This document shows, piece after piece, positions 53,101 through 60,751 of a stretch of 64,000 bases of DNA. Source of the stretch: a bacterium (GTDB taxonomy: Bacteria > Pseudomonadota > Alphaproteobacteria > Micavibrionales > UBA2020); the NCBI GenBank assembly GCA_029945425.1, contig JAQSDV010000004.1:124001-188000 (forward strand), in the 5' to 3' direction. Both the position numbers and the translations under genes were made by a program. The notes beneath the pieces are model-generated. The model ran no database searches, was not told where the DNA came from, and saw only the letters and a list, made by a program, of their open reading frames with translations. The stretch's first letter is position 1. Every line of letters begins with the position of its first letter.

Positions 53101-56100
53101 CGCTGAACACCGTGCGCCACAACGACGTCTCTATCACCGGCAAAGACGGCATCCGCATCGACGGCAGCAGCTTTGCCACCGTTGACGACAACACCGTCAG
53201 CCTCGCAAAAGGCGACGGCGTACATGTAACCAATGCCGCCGGCACCAAAGTCACCGCGAACACCGTCTCGCTCGTCAGCGGCGACGGCATCGACGTGAAT
53301 GCAAGCGGGCTGAACCAGATCACCGGCAACACGGTCACGCTGGCACTGCAAGACGGCATCCGCCTGACCGATAGCGGCCTGTCGCTGATCGGCAGCAACA
53401 CGCTGAACCTGTCCGGCGAAAACGGCATCGAGCTGCAGAACAGCAGCGCGACCGGCATCATCGGCAACACGGTCGCGGGCGCAGTGCGTGACGGCATTCT
53501 GGCGAACAACGCCAATCTGTTGGCGATCACGGGCAACACCGTGACCCTCGCTCTCCAGAACGGCATTGAAGGCACAGGCCTCGGCGGCGCGCTGATCGGC
53601 GGCAACAAAGTTGCGCTTTCCGGCCAGAACGGCATTCGCACGGCAGATTCCGACACCATCGAAATCGTCGGCAACGATGTCACCGGTTCGCTGCGCAACG
53701 GCGTCGAGGTCATCGACAGCAAAAAGGTCAACGTGCTTGGCAACACCGTCGCCCTGTCGGGCAATGACGGCGTGTTTGTCGATCCCTCGACCGGCACCGT
53801 CATCGGCAACACCATCATCGGTTCGTTGAATAACGGCATCGAAATCCAGTCGAGCGACAACTTCATCGTCAGCCTCAACAACGTGGCGCTGTCCGGCAAC
53901 GACGGCATTCATGTGAATGACGCCGATGGCACGCTGATCGCCCTGAACAGCGTCGCGGGCTCCCTGCATGACGGTATCCATATCGACAACGCCATCGGCA
54001 ACCTGGTCGCCGGCAACTTCGTCGCCCTCTCCGGCCATAACGGCATCGACCTCGACAACGTCGCGGCATCCGAACTGCTGGCAAACACAGTCGCTGGCTC
54101 CCTCAACAACGGCATCGACATCCGCAATGCGGCGCTGACGAGCCTCAACCTGAACGTGGTCGGCCTGTCAGGCAACGACGGTATCCGCGTGAAGAACGCG
54201 GTCGGCACTTCGATCACCGGCAACACGGTTGCGCTCTCGGGCGATGACGGCATCGACGTCGACAACGCGGCCGGAACATTGGTCGCAGTGAACGCGGTTA
54301 TCGGTTCCGGCGACAACGGCATCGAGCTGACCGACGCGGCGCTGACCGGCGTCACCCTGAACCTGATCGCAGGCTCGGGCAATGACGGCATCCATGTCAA
54401 AAACGCTGTCGGTACTACGATCGCCGGCAACGCGGTTGCGCTCTCGGGCGATGACGGCATCGACGTCGACAACGCGGCCGGAACATTGGTCGCACTGAAC
54501 GCGGTTATCGGCTCCGGCGACAACGGCATCGAACTGACCGACGCGGCGCTGACCGGCGTCACCCTGAACCTGATCGCAGGCTCCGGCAACGACGGCATCC
54601 ACGTGAAGAACGCCATTGGCACGATTATCGCCCTCAACGCGGTTTCGGCGTCCAACGACAACGGCATCGACGTCGACAACGCGGCTGGCACCATCATCGC
54701 GTTGAACGCGGTGAGCGCATCGGGCGGCAACGGCATCGAGCTGACCGACGCATTCGGCACGCTGGTCGCCTTCAACGGCGTCACCGGCAGCGGCGCGAAC
54801 GGCATCTACGCCGAAAACGCCAATGCCACCGCGCTGATCGGCAACTATGTTACCGACAGCTTCCTGAACGGCATCGCCGTGAACGGCAGCAGCGACGTGG
54901 CGATTGCCGGCAACACCGTGAACGGCGTCACCGTCAATGACGGCATCGTGGTCTACGGCGGCGACAACGTGGCAATCGACGGCAACAAAGTCACGAACGT
55001 CGGCAATAACGGCATCACCGCCGACAGCGTGAGCAACCTGTCGATCAACGACAACAACGTCAACGGCGGCAGCAACAACGGCATCGAAGTCATGTTCAGC
55101 GACGGCGCGCAAATCGCCGGCAACCATGTGCAGAACTTCTTCAACGGCATCCGCGTCCTCTACTCCGACGCGGTTGACGTGGTCGACAACTGCATCAAGT
55201 TCGTGACCAACGACGGCATTCAGGCTTACTTCGCCGACAGCATCCACATCCTTGGCAACATGGTGTCGAACTACGGCGATGACGGCATCCAGGTCGCATA
55301 CAGCAACGGCGTGGTTCCCGAACCCGAAGTGCCGAACGAAGAAGAACCTCCCTATGAAGGCGGCGAAGGCACGGAGTACCTGCGTGTTGCAGCCAACGAC
55401 GAAATCCGCGACGGCCGCATCATCATCCAGGGCAACACGGTTATCGGTAATTACGAAGCACCGGCCGGCGAAGAGGGCGGCGAAGGCGGCGAAGGCAACG
55501 GCCCGCAGCCGAATTACGACGGTCCCTATGGCTATGGCCAGACGACCGGCATCCGCCTTGGCGACAACGAAGGCTTCTACGGCGAAGGCGAAGTCAAGCC
55601 GCAAGTGGTCAACGGCCTGTACGGCGATTTCAGCGGCGTCGGCAACGTGCTGGTCAACGACAACGACATCGTGAACAACAATGTCGGCCTCGATGCCCGC
55701 GCGTTCAACAACGGCACGATCGAGATTTCCGGCAACCGCTTCACGCAGAACGACATCGGCGCGTGGATCGGCTCCGGCCTGATCGACCTCACCGGCAAGG
55801 GCAACACCTTCACCGGCGGATCGACCGCGCTGCGCTTCGAGCCTTCGACCGCTTACTATCCCGGCTATGAATACCCGATGCCGACGATCGAAGGCCCGTA
55901 TGAACAGCCCGCAGGCGGTTTCGTTTCGGCGAACCTCAACCTCGTCGACGACTCGCTCGGCGCGCAGGTGTTCGAACAGCAGACGAAATACTATGTCGAC
56001 CTGCAGAACGGCGCGTTCTTCGCTCCCGGCAGCCCCACCATCATCGACGGCACGCTGGCGACCTATGACGGCGTGTCCGGCGGCTACATGACGATGGCGC

Positions 56101-56507
56101 AGTACCTGGCAATCGAGGCGATGCTGAACGACTACGACGACAACAACGGTCTCGGCCAGATCTTCGCGGGCTTCTTCGACATCGACGACGACCAGATCCT
56201 GCAAAAAGTGAAGGGCAACGGATACAAGCCCGGCAAGGCAGGCATCACGGTTCTGGCACTGCCGACGCTGCCCACCGGTCCCACCAGCCACTTCTTCTCC
56301 ATCCAGGACCTGGCGGATATCGCGCCGGCAGCGGGCGGCGATGACAATGGCGCACCGGACGCAAGCGCGCTGGCTGGCATCGAACCTGCGGCAGGCGGCA
56401 CCCCCGCGGCATGCTGGGGCGCAGTCGGCGGCGGCGCGAACGTCAACATCAACCTGAACGATGATGCGACCAGCATTCTGGCCGATAACGCCAGCTGCCA
56501 GCCCTAA
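47124..56507 (+). CDS. giant two-partner-secretion exoprotein (TpsA), beta-helix adhesin-like
   Basis: A 3127-residue protein. A long signal peptide (about 44 residues, ending SSSAYA) precedes a TPS/haemagglutinin N-terminal domain (residues 45-300: GSMTVDQTTDRSVINWNSFN; IIDPNGVFFSKTAVVDVGGI). An Asn-Gly tract at about 471-487 follows. From about residue 650 to 2725 it is made of 20-24-residue right-handed beta-helix (PbH1) repeats of the form GNDGI.V.NA.GT.I..N.V. Then come an acidic Glu/Gly/Tyr-rich insert (2730-2800) and a C-terminal region ending with Cys3097 and Cys3125. TpsA proteins are exported by TpsB partners and act in adhesion, biofilm or contact toxicity; no toxin domain is seen here. 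The tpsB gene follows. Confidence 0.92.
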   Translation: MSQNKAQNSAVRLLNATLMGRKLLATTAITVAGVLAASSSAYAVGLDETPTGGVVVGGQSNITYGPGSMTVDQTTDRSVINWNSFNIGQNAGATYNQPDANSLSVNRVSGADPSQILGTLRSNGKIMIIDPNGVFFSKTAVVDVGGIIATTGELDAINQDQLMAGNKFQISNIGANANAKIENAGTITAAQGGLVAFVAPWVSNSGYINAKLGSVTLAAGAKMTVDLAGDNLISIAVGDKLQKALVENSGTIDAQGGRVVMSANAAKGIVDEVINMSGVIKANSFSTKGGKIILGGGGGKVKVTGTIQANGDTKNAGSVSITGHTVEIKPEASISADGGTNGDGGDVSIFADVAAIFEGYISALGGSASGNGGKVEVSTGADLIFSGLVTTLAEFGNSGSLAIDPDTLTIHSGSLNDTNRISAQTLANQLRNNGTVIVEATNTVNVGTTTAATNVGTGTVDLSTYVVTTTNGNGNGNGNGNGNGNGNNTTTTVGLTEGSLTLKGATVNFLKDLIMGAGSVFIDAITLNLNSRIYSASGPNQSGTTGTSGNSGNTTGCENSGNPNACGGGTNPTPVLTLLGDDKLNSAARLTTINVQSSAAFIQQGISFANNGARINVAAGTYAESVKVNKSVGLFGTNAVITPHSPGFDVTANNATVDGFEITGADDGIRVTNATGVTLNNNKIHDLLSGDGIHAVNAGGLKATNNKIYNTQGDGIDIANAEGALVSGNLIGTLGLAGNIKGDGIRVDASNSAVIKSNTVANTVSLSFDNGSGIHVTNSTGVTIGGATNTDGNTLSAIGWDGIKLGGNTGTIVDHNNLDGSVRVGIYSGSDTNTTIRNNIVNHSNTGLSGYGGISTDFGSGYTISGNNVDNSGSYGIRMYQAGGKNLVDSNWVDFVSAAGIFGDATGNLTVSNNNIGKDGGSIGGDGILVTGLNSAYGKNTAGNAVGIYGNKIDNTAGNGIKLAGGQGSQANGTVDIGGNTIDNAGANGILVDGGTFVSVYTNTVNRAKTSAIEIQNADRVFANFNYLHGFGVTTDSGIRLDNAQNVTANSNEIDGTQIDGIRAFGSHNLDAHNNTIKDLAGSGIGLAGSDHARLSDNKITSTGRGFWVGNSDDAQIVHNTIKSSATYGVFLTNYEGASNDAIIRQNTIEGGQYGVYVEGGASNTTIGGTAAADANTITGASIDGIYTTGGTKMYIGNNNIYTSGDDGIDVNGTGELTVFKNTVDGAKDNGINVVNSASAGIKSNIVKNFVNTGIYLDPSDGSTIAANTVTGGQFGIYSENNSNVTIGGTATADKNSVSGAAQDGITVKGGTGNKVLGNDVSGSGKANIRGLQTAALTVSKNVLTGAAFGIYADQVTGASFLTKNDVKNATDDGIHLQNSSGVTVGDATNTTVGASSSDNGNTVKNSGNNGIEINGGTGNIVSNNTVSDSGWDNIQTNGGDGVKIAYNKLDNANGASGVAILGTTNATVDNNAITSAKRLGVYAEYANGLKVTNNAINKTGLEYGLSYNVFGSGVAVEATDGVTITGNKIGLTGGANNIGGDGISLGGPINVTGTAAEVKNATVDNNRIENTKGDGIHASAGLLSASGNTIKTVAGDGIDVAKSANAQIDGNTISDAGGNGIVAASSNGVDIGGAGSLRNTITNVGLNGILVSGSNSAKILNNLIKVAGIDGVQLSGGKDGVIDANEIQGTAGITQIKVGSFVLVAGADGKNGAGRDGIHVDGNNNVTVSNNKVTGGEGARLDGHTGGKGAVNDGIYVANANTSAISGNTVAAGSGLSVGTAGVGAGNNGIEVSGGRNATLSGNTVKGSLLNASGAINDGIRVVNNREAIISGNFILGGGLNAFGAGHDGIYVDNSGAQGTLNARNGVVVTGNTVSNTALAAGAGHDGIHVTNSAGGLFGNRATVQGNTVQFVTNDGIYVGTTNGVNIDDNDVTLAGANGIRLDNSNLAKITLNNVTLTGANGIYVDPSSGVNVADNTVSLATGYGILVEDGTLNTVRHNDVSITGKDGIRIDGSSFATVDDNTVSLAKGDGVHVTNAAGTKVTANTVSLVSGDGIDVNASGLNQITGNTVTLALQDGIRLTDSGLSLIGSNTLNLSGENGIELQNSSATGIIGNTVAGAVRDGILANNANLLAITGNTVTLALQNGIEGTGLGGALIGGNKVALSGQNGIRTADSDTIEIVGNDVTGSLRNGVEVIDSKKVNVLGNTVALSGNDGVFVDPSTGTVIGNTIIGSLNNGIEIQSSDNFIVSLNNVALSGNDGIHVNDADGTLIALNSVAGSLHDGIHIDNAIGNLVAGNFVALSGHNGIDLDNVAASELLANTVAGSLNNGIDIRNAALTSLNLNVVGLSGNDGIRVKNAVGTSITGNTVALSGDDGIDVDNAAGTLVAVNAVIGSGDNGIELTDAALTGVTLNLIAGSGNDGIHVKNAVGTTIAGNAVALSGDDGIDVDNAAGTLVALNAVIGSGDNGIELTDAALTGVTLNLIAGSGNDGIHVKNAIGTIIALNAVSASNDNGIDVDNAAGTIIALNAVSASGGNGIELTDAFGTLVAFNGVTGSGANGIYAENANATALIGNYVTDSFLNGIAVNGSSDVAIAGNTVNGVTVNDGIVVYGGDNVAIDGNKVTNVGNNGITADSVSNLSINDNNVNGGSNNGIEVMFSDGAQIAGNHVQNFFNGIRVLYSDAVDVVDNCIKFVTNDGIQAYFADSIHILGNMVSNYGDDGIQVAYSNGVVPEPEVPNEEEPPYEGGEGTEYLRVAANDEIRDGRIIIQGNTVIGNYEAPAGEEGGEGGEGNGPQPNYDGPYGYGQTTGIRLGDNEGFYGEGEVKPQVVNGLYGDFSGVGNVLVNDNDIVNNNVGLDARAFNNGTIEISGNRFTQNDIGAWIGSGLIDLTGKGNTFTGGSTALRFEPSTAYYPGYEYPMPTIEGPYEQPAGGFVSANLNLVDDSLGAQVFEQQTKYYVDLQNGAFFAPGSPTIIDGTLATYDGVSGGYMTMAQYLAIEAMLNDYDDNNGLGQIFAGFFDIDDDQILQKVKGNGYKPGKAGITVLALPTLPTGPTSHFFSIQDLADIAPAAGGDDNGAPDASALAGIEPAAGGTPAACWGAVGGGANVNINLNDDATSILADNASCQP
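48534..48584 (+). repeat. AACGGC hexanucleotide repeat (Asn-Gly tract)
   Basis: Eight or so copies of AACGGC or its synonymous variants (AATGGG, AATGGC, GGTAAT) encode alternating Asn-Gly in the TpsA. Unit changes would keep the frame. Confidence 0.8.
54228..54641 (+). repeat. two 207-bp near-identical tandem units in tpsA
   Basis: 54228-54434 and 54435-54641 are almost identical over their first 150 bases, encoding 69 residues (three beta-helix turns) each, at residues 2369-2437 and 2438-2506. Divergence is concentrated in the last part. Confidence 0.8.
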
Positions 56508-56527
56508 TCGTTAACCAACCTATCCAT

Positions 56528-56568
56528 AACCCTCCGTTGCAGAAAAATCACGCAACGGAGGGTTTTCT
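56528..56568 (+). terminator. rho-independent terminator after tpsA
   Basis: A 13-base perfect stem AACCCTCCGTTGC/GCAACGGAGGGTT (56528-56540, 56552-56564) is followed by TTTTCTT. Confidence 0.88.
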
Positions 56569-56599
56569 TATGGCTGCTTCCGGAAACCCGATTAACTTT

Positions 56600-56627
56600 T
56601 TGAATTAAATAATCTTTTCACTATACT
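56600..56627 (+). promoter_or_regulatory. sigma-70 promoter of tpsB
   Basis: TTGAAT (56600-56605) and TATACT (56622-56627) are 16 bases apart, 72 bases before the tpsB ATG and after the tpsA terminator. Confidence 0.55.
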
Positions 56628-56698
56628 GGCAGCAGAACGGGCGCATCAGTCCGCCGCGGCAATTTTATCGCCGCCTTAAGAAAAATTGGGCACAGATC

Positions 56699-58381
56699 AT
56701 GATCAAATTTCCGAAGCTTTTCCTTTCCATGATGACGGCGGCAACGCTGATCGCGTCGCAGGCCTACGCACAGGCCGTGCCGTCATCGGCGGAAGCACCG
56801 CGCGCCAGCGGCCAGATCGCCCCGATGCAAACGCAAACGCTGCCGGAAGTCGGCACCAAAATTCAAACCGGCGGCGCGGTCACCGCACCGGCGGGCGCTG
56901 AAAAAGTGAAGCTGGTCCTGAAATCCGTTTCTGTCGAAGGCCAGACCGTTTACGACGAAGTGCAGATCCGCGGCGTGTACGACCAGATGATCGGCACCAC
57001 CATCAGCCTCGCCGACGTCTTTGGCATCGCCGACCGCCTGACCGCGAAATACCGCAACGACGGCTATATCCTGACGCAGGTTGTCGTTCCCCCGCAAACG
57101 ATCGATGGCGGCCATGTGAAGCTGCGCGTCGTCGAAGGCTTTGTCGAAAACGTCACCATTCAGGGTTCCCCCCGCGCCAATCCCGGCTGGCTGGAGGGTT
57201 ATGCCGAGAAACTGCGCGCGCAGAAGCCGCTGAACGCAAAGGCGCTTGAACGCTACGTCCTTCTCATCAACGACCTTGCGGGCATGAATGCGCGCGCGGT
57301 GCTGTCGCCGTCGAAAACGCCGGGCGCGACCGACATCACCCTCGTCGTCGACCAGAAGCCTTTCGATGCGTTCTTCCAGATCGACAACCGCGGCACGCGC
57401 TTCCTCGGCCCCCTGCAGGCCAATGCGGGCGTGCGTTTCAACAACGCCATCGGCCTCTATGAAGGCCTGAATTTCCAGGGCGTCGTGACGCCCGACCACA
57501 CGGAACTGGCCTATGGCGCATTCACCTGGCAGCAGCCGCTGAACCACGAAGGCACGAAACTGTCGACCACGCTCAGCTATACCAAGACCGATCCCGGTTT
57601 CACCCTGACGCCGTTCGATGTGGAGGGCGAAGCCAAAGCCGTCAACCTTGACCTGACGCATCCCTTCATCCGCTCGCGCAACAAGAACCTCTACGGCACG
57701 CTGAAGTTCAACTTCCTGAATTCCGAGCGTACCGACAACATCCCGGGCGGCGGCGCGGAAGACCGTCTGCGCGTGTTGCGCGCCGGCGGCACGTTCCAGT
57801 TCACCGATAGCTGGCTGGGCGTCAACACCCTTTCCGGTGAAGCCAGCAAGGGCCTCGATTTCCTGAACGCCAGCGACAAGGGCGATGCCCGCCTGACCCG
57901 CGCGTTGGGCGATCCCCAGTTCTTCAAGATGAATGCCGAAGTCAGCCGCGTGCAGCGCATCACCAATATTTTCGAAGCCTTCCTGTCGGCCACCGGCCAG
58001 CTGTCGTCCGACACGCTGCTGGCATCCGAAGAATTCGGCGTGGGCGGCGTCAATTACGGCAGCGCCTACGACAACTCGGAAATCACCGGCGAAGACGGTT
58101 ACGCCGCGCGCTTCGAATTGCGCGCCAATAACCCTGTGGCCCTGCCCGTCAACCTGCTGCAGCTTTACACCTTTGTCGACGGCGGCAAGGTCCACGATCC
58201 CGACAACGCGGTTGTCCGCGACCGTCACCGCTCGATCGTTTCCGCCGGTGGCGGCGCGCGCGTGAATGTCGACGACCGCTTCGCCGGCACGCTGGAGGTT
58301 GCGGTGCCGATGACGGCCGATGTGCTGACGGAAGGCGACGACAATCCCCGCCTGTTCGCGAGCATCACCGGCAAGTTCTGA
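56699..58381 (+). CDS. TpsB/FhaC-type outer-membrane transporter
   Basis: A 560-residue Omp85-superfamily protein. A signal peptide ending SQAYAQA, a Pro/Thr-rich linker, a POTRA domain (about 70-160: KLVLKSVSVEGQTVYDEVQI; YILTQVVVPPQTIDGGHVKL), a second POTRA-like part (about 160-225) and a 16-strand barrel ending in Phe (ITGKF) are visible. The region EEFGVGGVNYGSAYD occupies the place of the conserved L6 motif (usually VRGY), here altered. It should export the giant TpsA upstream. Confidence 0.9.
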   Translation: MIKFPKLFLSMMTAATLIASQAYAQAVPSSAEAPRASGQIAPMQTQTLPEVGTKIQTGGAVTAPAGAEKVKLVLKSVSVEGQTVYDEVQIRGVYDQMIGTTISLADVFGIADRLTAKYRNDGYILTQVVVPPQTIDGGHVKLRVVEGFVENVTIQGSPRANPGWLEGYAEKLRAQKPLNAKALERYVLLINDLAGMNARAVLSPSKTPGATDITLVVDQKPFDAFFQIDNRGTRFLGPLQANAGVRFNNAIGLYEGLNFQGVVTPDHTELAYGAFTWQQPLNHEGTKLSTTLSYTKTDPGFTLTPFDVEGEAKAVNLDLTHPFIRSRNKNLYGTLKFNFLNSERTDNIPGGGAEDRLRVLRAGGTFQFTDSWLGVNTLSGEASKGLDFLNASDKGDARLTRALGDPQFFKMNAEVSRVQRITNIFEAFLSATGQLSSDTLLASEEFGVGGVNYGSAYDNSEITGEDGYAARFELRANNPVALPVNLLQLYTFVDGGKVHDPDNAVVRDRHRSIVSAGGGARVNVDDRFAGTLEVAVPMTADVLTEGDDNPRLFASITGKF

Positions 58382-58682
58382 TTTTTAGGAAGTGGCCCTG
58401 TTCCTGCGACCCGCAGCTATAGAGCCTGACTAGATTCTCTCAACTTTGACCTCGGTTTTCAACGTAATTTTTCGTAATAACGCGTTAGCGACAGGGCATT
58501 GCCGCGCGCATTGAACGGCTTGCGCGGAAAAAACTTTTTTCAAAACCCCATCCTCTTCTCAGCGAATGTGACGTTTAAACGCAGGCATTTTGCGCCAATT
58601 GCGTCGAATCAATTTTATGTCAACGGCTTATCAGCCTTCCTTAACCTTTCCCTGTTAAACAGAATATGGGGGAATTTTTGTC
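58382..58682. other. intergenic region with no clear gene
   Basis: About 300 bases. A CCGCGC/GCGCGG hairpin lies near 58502-58530, and GGGGGAA before 58683 is the ribosome site of the next gene. I see no ORF or clear promoter. Confidence 0.4.
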
Positions 58683-59471
58683 ATGCCGGATTCAGCGAAC
58701 AAGAAAAAATCACACGAGAACGTCACCTACCGTGTCTTCCACAGCCCGATCTTCGTGGCGGCGACGGGTGTGGCGATCATCATCATGGCGATGAGCCTGG
58801 ATGCGATCAAAGACCAGATGTCGGGCATTGCGCTGGCCGTCGCAGCCGGCGTTTTCATCACCGTCATCACGCTCAACATGATCGTGACCGCGTCGATCAA
58901 CAAATTGCACAACCAGGATTATTTCGACCAACGTTTGGAAGTGTTGAACAACATGATCCTGTCGAACAATCTCAACTGGCTTGTGAACCAGAAATATGTG
59001 TCGATGCTGGAAACGGGATCGGACGAGGTATGGGCGTTTGCGCCGGAGCTGACCTATTCCATCCAGCCGGGCACCGAAATTTTTCAGGCGGTCGAGGCGT
59101 CGCTGGCGCGCGGCTGCCGCTACAAGGTCTTCATGCCGAACAAGCCGGAGACGCACAAGATTCTGGCGGATTACCGCCGCCTGCATAAATTCAAGCCGGG
59201 TCAGGTTGAATTCGTGCTGGTCGCGCATGAGGAATATGTGTTCCACACGATTATCTCCATCTACAACCCGCGCTCCGAACACCCGAAGGCCATCGAATGG
59301 CTGCCGGTCGACAACCTTGTCGCATGGGTCGAAATGGATTTGAAGCATTCCAACCGCATGGTCGGCATTGGCGAAGTCCTGCTGAAGCGGTATAACATGA
59401 GCGCCGACAGCTCCGGCTTCGTCAAGGAAATCCCGCGTGGCGCGGGACAGGCGATTGTGAACCTGGAATAA
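58683..59471 (+). CDS. membrane protein of unknown function, 262 aa
   Basis: Two N-terminal membrane helices (FVAATGVAIIIMAMSLDAI; GIALAVAAGVFITVITLNMI) hold a 190-residue cytoplasmic domain. That domain has a helix with LEVLNNMILSNNLNWLVNQK and an alpha/beta part (VWAFAPELTYSIQPGTEIFQ; RYKVFMPNKPETHKILADYR; KPGQVEFVLVAHEEYVFHTI). It recalls PLD-like or receiver-like folds but lacks any HKD motif. No family is assigned. It is 15 bases from the next gene and surely in one operon with it. Confidence 0.65.
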   Translation: MPDSANKKKSHENVTYRVFHSPIFVAATGVAIIIMAMSLDAIKDQMSGIALAVAAGVFITVITLNMIVTASINKLHNQDYFDQRLEVLNNMILSNNLNWLVNQKYVSMLETGSDEVWAFAPELTYSIQPGTEIFQAVEASLARGCRYKVFMPNKPETHKILADYRRLHKFKPGQVEFVLVAHEEYVFHTIISIYNPRSEHPKAIEWLPVDNLVAWVEMDLKHSNRMVGIGEVLLKRYNMSADSSGFVKEIPRGAGQAIVNLE

Positions 59472-59486
59472 CAAGGATTTCAAAAA

Positions 59487-59999
59487 ATGCTGGCCGTATA
59501 CCTGACTTTCTATGTGCTGGTGCTGCTGCAGCTGGCGCATGTTTATTCGGCCATGCCCGGCGTCATCTCGACGCAGTTCGACAGCAACGGCACGCCGCTG
59601 CGCGCCATGACGCGCGATGAATTCGTGATGTTCCATCTGGGCTTTGTGTTTTTCATGAGCAGCATTTTCGCCTTCACCGGTTTCCTGATATCGCGCCTGC
59701 CCCCGAAATTCATCGCCATCCCGAACAAGGATTACTGGCTGGCCAAATCCCGCCGCGTCGCGACGATGAAGGGGCTGCAATCCGATATGTGCTGGATGGG
59801 GCTTATCGTGGGCGGATTCGTGCTGCTGATAGATTATTTCGTAATGGATGCCGCCATCCGCAACACCCGCAGCATTACGCCCGAAACCCTTGGCAAGATC
59901 ATCACGGCGATGTCGGTCGTGACGGGCCTGTTCGTCGGGCGGCTGCTGATAAAATTCAGGCGACCGGGCGCTACCGCCCCGCCGCCTGAACAGAAGTAA
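59487..59999 (+). CDS. membrane protein of unknown function, 170 aa
   Basis: Four membrane helices are evident (LAVYLTFYVLVLLQLAHVYS; FVFFMSSIFAFTGFLISRL; WMGLIVGGFVLLIDYFVMDA; IITAMSVVTGLFVGRLLIKF), with a Pro-rich C-terminus. It follows the 262-residue membrane protein with an AAGGA ribosome site between them. The two may act together. Function is unknown. Confidence 0.65.
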   Translation: MLAVYLTFYVLVLLQLAHVYSAMPGVISTQFDSNGTPLRAMTRDEFVMFHLGFVFFMSSIFAFTGFLISRLPPKFIAIPNKDYWLAKSRRVATMKGLQSDMCWMGLIVGGFVLLIDYFVMDAAIRNTRSITPETLGKIITAMSVVTGLFVGRLLIKFRRPGATAPPPEQK

Positions 60000-60015
60000 A
60001 AATCAATCGCCGTTA

Positions 60016-60633
60016 TCAATCCGCGTATTTTACGCCGCAGCCGTATGACTTGGTCGTTGCGACTTCGACGGGCTTGCCCGCGACAAGCGCTTCGACCGCG
60101 TCACGCACGTAGTTTTTCGCGCCCTTGATGGTTTCCTGATCGGGCGATGCGTTGTCGTCGATCGCGCCGGCATAGGCAAGCTTGCCTTCCTTGTCGATCA
60201 CGAACATATGGGGCGTGGTGGTCGCGCCATATAACTTGCCCACTTCGCCTTTTTCATCGAGCAGGATATGCGTCGATGCGGCGCCGTCGGATTTCGCGGT
60301 CGCCAGCGCTTCGCCTGCGTTCTCATTACCCTGCTTGCCGGGGGCGGAGGAGTTGATGGTCAGCCAGACGACGTCTTTCGCGGTCAGTTCTTTTTGCAAG
60401 CCCTGCATGTTGCCGGACTCGTAATGCTTCCTGACGAAGGGGCAGCCTTTGTTGTGCCATTCCAGCACGACGATTTTTCCGGCGAAGGACGACAGCGCCT
60501 TGTCGCCGCCATCGGCGGCGGGCAGCGTGAAGTCGGGCGCTTTTTCGCCGACGGCGGCGGTCGCGGCCATGACAGGCGACGCGGTTGCAAGCGCGAAGAC
60601 CGCAACAGCGGCAAGGGCGAGATTCTTGAGCAT
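60016..60633 (-). CDS. periplasmic redoxin (AhpC/TSA-like)
   Basis: A 205-residue exported thioredoxin-fold protein (signal peptide ending SPVMAA). The sequence VGEKAPDFTLPAADGGDKAL and LEWHNKGCPFVRKHYESGNM places one Cys where peroxiredoxins and ResA-like proteins have theirs; a second Cys is near the C-terminus (SYGCGVKY) instead of a CxxC pair. TTPHMFVIDKEG supplies the cis-Pro. Redox reaction partners are unknown. It converges on the membrane gene pair, 16 bases from its end. Confidence 0.83.
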   Translation of the reverse strand: MLKNLALAAVAVFALATASPVMAATAAVGEKAPDFTLPAADGGDKALSSFAGKIVVLEWHNKGCPFVRKHYESGNMQGLQKELTAKDVVWLTINSSAPGKQGNENAGEALATAKSDGAASTHILLDEKGEVGKLYGATTTPHMFVIDKEGKLAYAGAIDDNASPDQETIKGAKNYVRDAVEALVAGKPVEVATTKSYGCGVKYAD

Positions 60634-60751
60634 GGAAGATTTCTCCGGTCTGGTTGAAAATGCAGCAGTATCAAGATAATCCCCGCACCGCTTGCGTCAA
60701 CCCCCGCGCCGCCTTATCCTTGAACACTCAATGAAGAAAAAGGAAGAACAT

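Noticed and set aside
49080..55300. Regular spaced repeats resembling a CRISPR-like array
   Set aside because: The repeats are imperfect, in frame, and code for beta-helix turns; spacers are not unique and no cas genes are near.
47091..56291. Several 300-700-codon frames antisense to the giant exoprotein gene
   Set aside because: They arise from the biased repeats of the sense gene, and their products are low-complexity mirrors without domains.
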